A stretch of DNA of 64,000 nucleotides from Tachypleus tridentatus. Its lineage: Eukaryota; Arthropoda; Merostomata; Xiphosura; Limulidae. The stretch is taken from the NCBI RefSeq assembly GCF_004210375.1, contig NC_134837.1:157521310-157585309 (forward strand), read 5' to 3'. Position 1 is the stretch's first letter. Every line of letters begins with the position of its first letter. The notes under the pieces were generated by a model that had not been told where the DNA came from, ran no database searches, and was given only the letters and a program-made list of their open reading frames with translations. Below are positions 61,171-64,000 of this stretch, piece by piece. The translations under genes and the position numbers were made by a program.

Positions 61171-61184
61171 GTTTGAGACATTCG

Positions 61185-61208
61185 ATATATATATATATAT
61201 ATATATAT
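61185..61208. repeat. TA microsatellite
   Basis: About twelve AT units. Confidence 0.9.
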
Positions 61209-61380
61209 GCTAATATATTTATTATTAACTTGGGGAACTGTAGATGTTCAATCTATTTCATTTAAATCATTATACATCAATATTATGTCTGTGATTTTTA
61301 TTAACATGAAATTATTTATTTTAGCGCCAAATTATTGCTGTTTTATATCATTTATTTTATTTCAATTAACTTATTATTTG

Positions 61381-61500
61381 TCCCCCGCTGATACAACTGT
61401 AAGTCTATGGATTTATAAAGCTAAAATGAGAGGTTCGACTCCCCTCGGTGGACTCAGTAGATATCCCGATGTGGGTTTGCTATAAGAAAACAAACAAAAC
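61381..61500 (+). mobile_element. SINE-3 copy
   Basis: The tRNA-like head (CCCCCGCTGATACAACTGTA with box B AGGTTCGACTCCCCTC) is followed by GGACTCAGTAGATATCCCGA, TGTGGGTTTGCTATAAGAAA and a CAAA-type tail. The head differs from SINE-1 and SINE-2. Confidence 0.82.
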
Positions 61501-61587
61501 TTATTGTTTAAAAGAACTAACGAACCATTAAGGTAGTCTTTTCTTAAAAAAAAATCATGAGTCAAGTGACCACAGTGCCAGTAGAAG

Positions 61588-61710
61588 TGTGCGTGTGTTT
61601 TCTTATAACAAAGCTACATCAGGCTATCTGTTGAGTCCACCAAGGGAAATTGAACCCCTGATTTTAGGATTGTAAATTTGTAGACTTACCGCTGTACTAG
61701 CAAGGGACAG
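61588..61710 (-). mobile_element. SINE-3 copy, reverse orientation
   Basis: Reverse copy with GTGTGTTTTCTTATAACAAA tail, CTACATCAGGCTATCTGTTG, box B region (AATTGAACCCCTGATTTTAG) and head (CCGCTGTACTAGCAAGGGAC). It is better preserved in its 3' hairpin region than the copy at 61.4 kb. Confidence 0.85.
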
Positions 61711-61789
61711 TAAAAGAACACTCCAATAGTAACTACAAGAATTTATAAGTGAAAGCAAAGAAAATTACTATTTCAATCACGTTTTTCTT

Positions 61790-62038
61790 TAATTTCACGC
61801 AAAGGGCTATCTGCGCTAGCCGTCCCTAATTTAGCAGTGTGAGACTAGAAGAAAGGCAGCGAATCACCACCACCCAACTCTTGGGCTACTCTTTTACCAA
61901 CGAATAGTGGGATTGACCATAACATTATAACGCCTCCAAGGCTAAAAAGGGCGAGGATGTTTGACGCGACGGGGATGCGAACCCGCAGCCCTTAGATTAC
62001 GAGTCGCACGCCTTAACTCACCTGCCCATGCCGGGCCA
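61790..62038 (-). mobile_element. SINE-1 copy, nearly complete
   Basis: It runs from the tail TTTAATTTCACGCAAAGGGC to the head CACCTGCCCATGCCGGGCC, with a well-preserved box B (GGGATGCGAACCCGC). It has a short internal deletion in the hairpin segment. Confidence 0.9.
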
Positions 62039-62319
62039 TACAGAGTTGAGCACGTCATGTTAAAACAATTTTGAACATGTAAATCAGTTAGTTTATGTGG
62101 TAGCCAATCCGATATAAAGTCGCGGTTAAACGGAATATATTTTGATATTGTTTGGCATTACATAAGAAATGTGATGCCACTGAAAACTGACTGCCTTAAG
62201 AAAAGGTATGTAGAAGCCCTTTCCGACAAAAGATATGCATACATTAAAATCATAAAGATGTGTTCAGACCAGGAATTTATAATTTCAAAGATGGAGATAT
62301 TTCTTCTTTTTAAAAGTAC

Positions 62320-62490
62320 TGGGGGCATTACAGTGTGAGGATCAATCCCAATATTTTTTGATTAAAAAGTAGCAATAGGTGGTGACGATTAGCTGCCTTC
62401 CCTCTAGTCTTACAATGCTAAATTTGGGACGGTTAGCACAGGTATCTCTCGTGTAGCTTTCAGCGAAATAAGAAAATAAACAAACAAATT
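62320..62490 (+). mobile_element. SINE-1 3' part
   Basis: Head missing. The body runs from GGGGGCATTACAGTGTGAGG through GGTGGTGACGATTAGCTGCC and CTAGTCTTACAATGCTAAAT to an AAACAAACAAA tail. Confidence 0.86.
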
Positions 62491-63095
62491 ATTAGTTAGA
62501 AGTTTCAAAACACAGAATTGAGCTGCATATACTGTATAAGTAAAACATTTCATTTCAGATAAATTATTGCTGACATAAATACCGCTTAAATGATAAGCCC
62601 TGATGTTGAAATAAGGGCTCCTGAACAGATAAGATATGAAATTATATATATATATATAAACATTACCAATTTTGAAAGAGCACTAAATTAAATACGAGAA
62701 ATGTGGTTAAAAGTGTGTGCAGCGCAAAAGCTATTCTACTCACATTTGTTAAACTTAGCGAGCCTTCTTGCTTTACTAGCATATTTCTTTAACACCATAA
62801 CTATTTACAAGACGTCATATATAGATAGCTTAAATTTTTAAATACATGTTTAAACCACAGATATACCTCAAATCAAAAGATCATGGCAATTAATTGTATT
62901 CTCATGGTGGAATAGTGGTCAAAATAAGTTCCAGTTAGGTCAGGAAACATTTTCTGCCCAATTCAAACTCTTCAAACCAACAGAGAAGAAGTGTGAAGAA
63001 TTACATACATTAAACGGCTGGTATTGTTGAAAGACAAGTGCAAGTATCCGCAAAATTCTAATGCTACTAGAAGTTATTTTCAGAGCATTAGGTTG
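62491..63095. other. No gene recognised
   Basis: AT-rich, with a short TA run near 62643-62658. Nothing else seen. Confidence 0.5.
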
Positions 63096-63099
63096 TCAC

Positions 63100-63525
63100 A
63101 TATTATAATTTTACTAGCGGAAGTACCCGTATCCTTGAAGGAAGTTATGTAAATTCGTGATTAATGAAAGGTAATTTTAGGACATGAAAAGTTGTTCCCT
63201 CTATATGTAATTTAAAAAAAAAACCTAAACGCCCATAAACATCAAAACACAAAATGTGAGTGCGTGAAGTTGTATGTATCTCCTCACGGAGCCAATAAAC
63301 TTCATGCCAAATTTGGTGAAGATCCATAAAAATAGGGGCAAAGTAGCAGTAAAAAAAAACCAAAAAACTTATAAAAACCGCAAAATGTAAAATTGAAAAT
63401 TTGTGTGCCTTTCTCTATGAACCTAATGAGCCTCCATACCAATTTGGTGAAGATCTATCCACACCTTGCAAAACATTTACAAGGACGTACAACAGACAGT
63501 ACTATTATATTTATATAGATGGCGC
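63100..63525. repeat. Unclassified dispersed repeat with duplicated internal motif
   Basis: It begins TTTTACTAGCGGAAGTACCC and ends near ACAGACAGTACTATTATATT and TATATAGAT, resembling an interspersed repeat type I have seen in invertebrate genomes. Inside, CCAAATTTGGTGAAGATCCA (63307) is echoed by CCAATTTGGTGAAGATCTAT (63439). Family not assigned. Confidence 0.4.
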
Positions 63526-64000
63526 AAGTGCATTAAAACCGCGTATGACGTATTCCTGACGTCATATCTGCATCTCGAGAATGGAGAAAAATAAAGGATA
63601 ACAGGATAACAATTTCGCAAATTTGAGGGTTGAACATTGCGTAATAAAAGGTTTTTTCAATGTCATGTAAGCAAGAGTTCCATTACAGTATAATTTTGAA
63701 CGAGTCTCCGATTTATTACGTTATGTACAATTGGTATTACTATCTCAAATAACGTGAAATTTGAATTTAAGCTTGGTAGTTAATTAAATGTTAATATGTT
63801 TAAAATTTATGTTATTTGCCAACAAGCTTGATATACACAATTTCCTTTTTAACACAAATATATCTTAATATACAAACACGAAAACAACTAAATGTATAAT
63901 AACGGCTATTATTAAAAGTTATTGCAAATGATAGTTTATATGCAAGAGTTGTACAGCTTACAAACTATATTGAGTCTAAAATCTGGCCTACAATTGAATA
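63526..64000. other. No gene recognised
   Basis: Includes a small CpG-containing stretch (63520-63590) and then AT-rich sequence. No frame or repeat I can support. Confidence 0.5.

Noticed and set aside
1923..62038. tRNA-like heads of SINE-1 and SINE-3 as tRNA genes
   Set aside because: Box B-like segments are present, but each is fused to a repetitive body and flanked by target duplications, so they are SINE promoters.
1..64000. CRISPR arrays, bacterial operons, rRNA or LTR retrotransposons
   Set aside because: No direct-repeat/spacer pattern, no ribosomal sequence and no long terminal direct repeats were seen. The window is animal nuclear DNA.

Overview
The window is nuclear DNA from an AT-rich, repeat-dense invertebrate animal genome. 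Three tRNA-headed SINE families, one of them in about ten copies, together with I-superfamily and CR1-like LINEs, Penelope-like elements and Tc1/mariner, pogo and hAT transposons point to an arthropod. The SINE sequences resemble those I associate with horseshoe crabs (Xiphosura). That species-level guess is recall, not proof.

One host protein-coding gene can be assembled completely from the sequence. It lies on the minus strand from 54000 down to 22693 (31.3 kb) and has six coding exons: 54000-53601, 51143-51075, 47332-47218, 34613-34448, 30071-29935 and 22837-22693. All five introns are GT-AG, the intron phases agree at every junction (1, 1, 2, 0, 2), and the exons sum to 1,032 nt, which is 343 codons plus TAA. 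The protein has an N-terminal coiled coil and a C-terminal LPALKQ box that match the CCDC92/CCDC74 family of cilium- and microtubule-associated coiled-coil proteins.

The introns are packed with mobile DNA. Intron 3 holds a full-length but mutationally dead I-superfamily LINE (35387-41744) bounded by an 11-bp target-site duplication. Intron 5 holds a 5'-truncated, internally deleted relative (about 23481-28425) and a Penelope-like fragment. Intron 4 holds a mariner-type MITE and two SINEs. Intron 2 holds a possible hAT remnant.

Downstream of the gene (1-22692) are a nested mariner/SINE, a CR1-like LINE, a complete but dead hAT element with an inserted SINE, two Penelope-like elements (one with a GIY-YIG domain and a hammerhead-ribozyme-like 3' end), a pogo/Tigger remnant and scattered SINEs. 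Upstream (54001-64000) are a Tc1 element whose catalytic Glu is mutated, a solo Tc1 end, a second degenerate Tc1, a possible 5' non-coding exon near 61 kb, and SINEs of two families.

The most interesting cross-feature pattern is that the LINE and all three SINE families end in a related 3' motif (CAGATAGCC followed by GCTTTG, usually inside a short hairpin). This suggests that the LINE machinery mobilised all of them. I found no CRISPR array, rRNA, bona fide tRNA gene, operon or undescribed multi-gene system.
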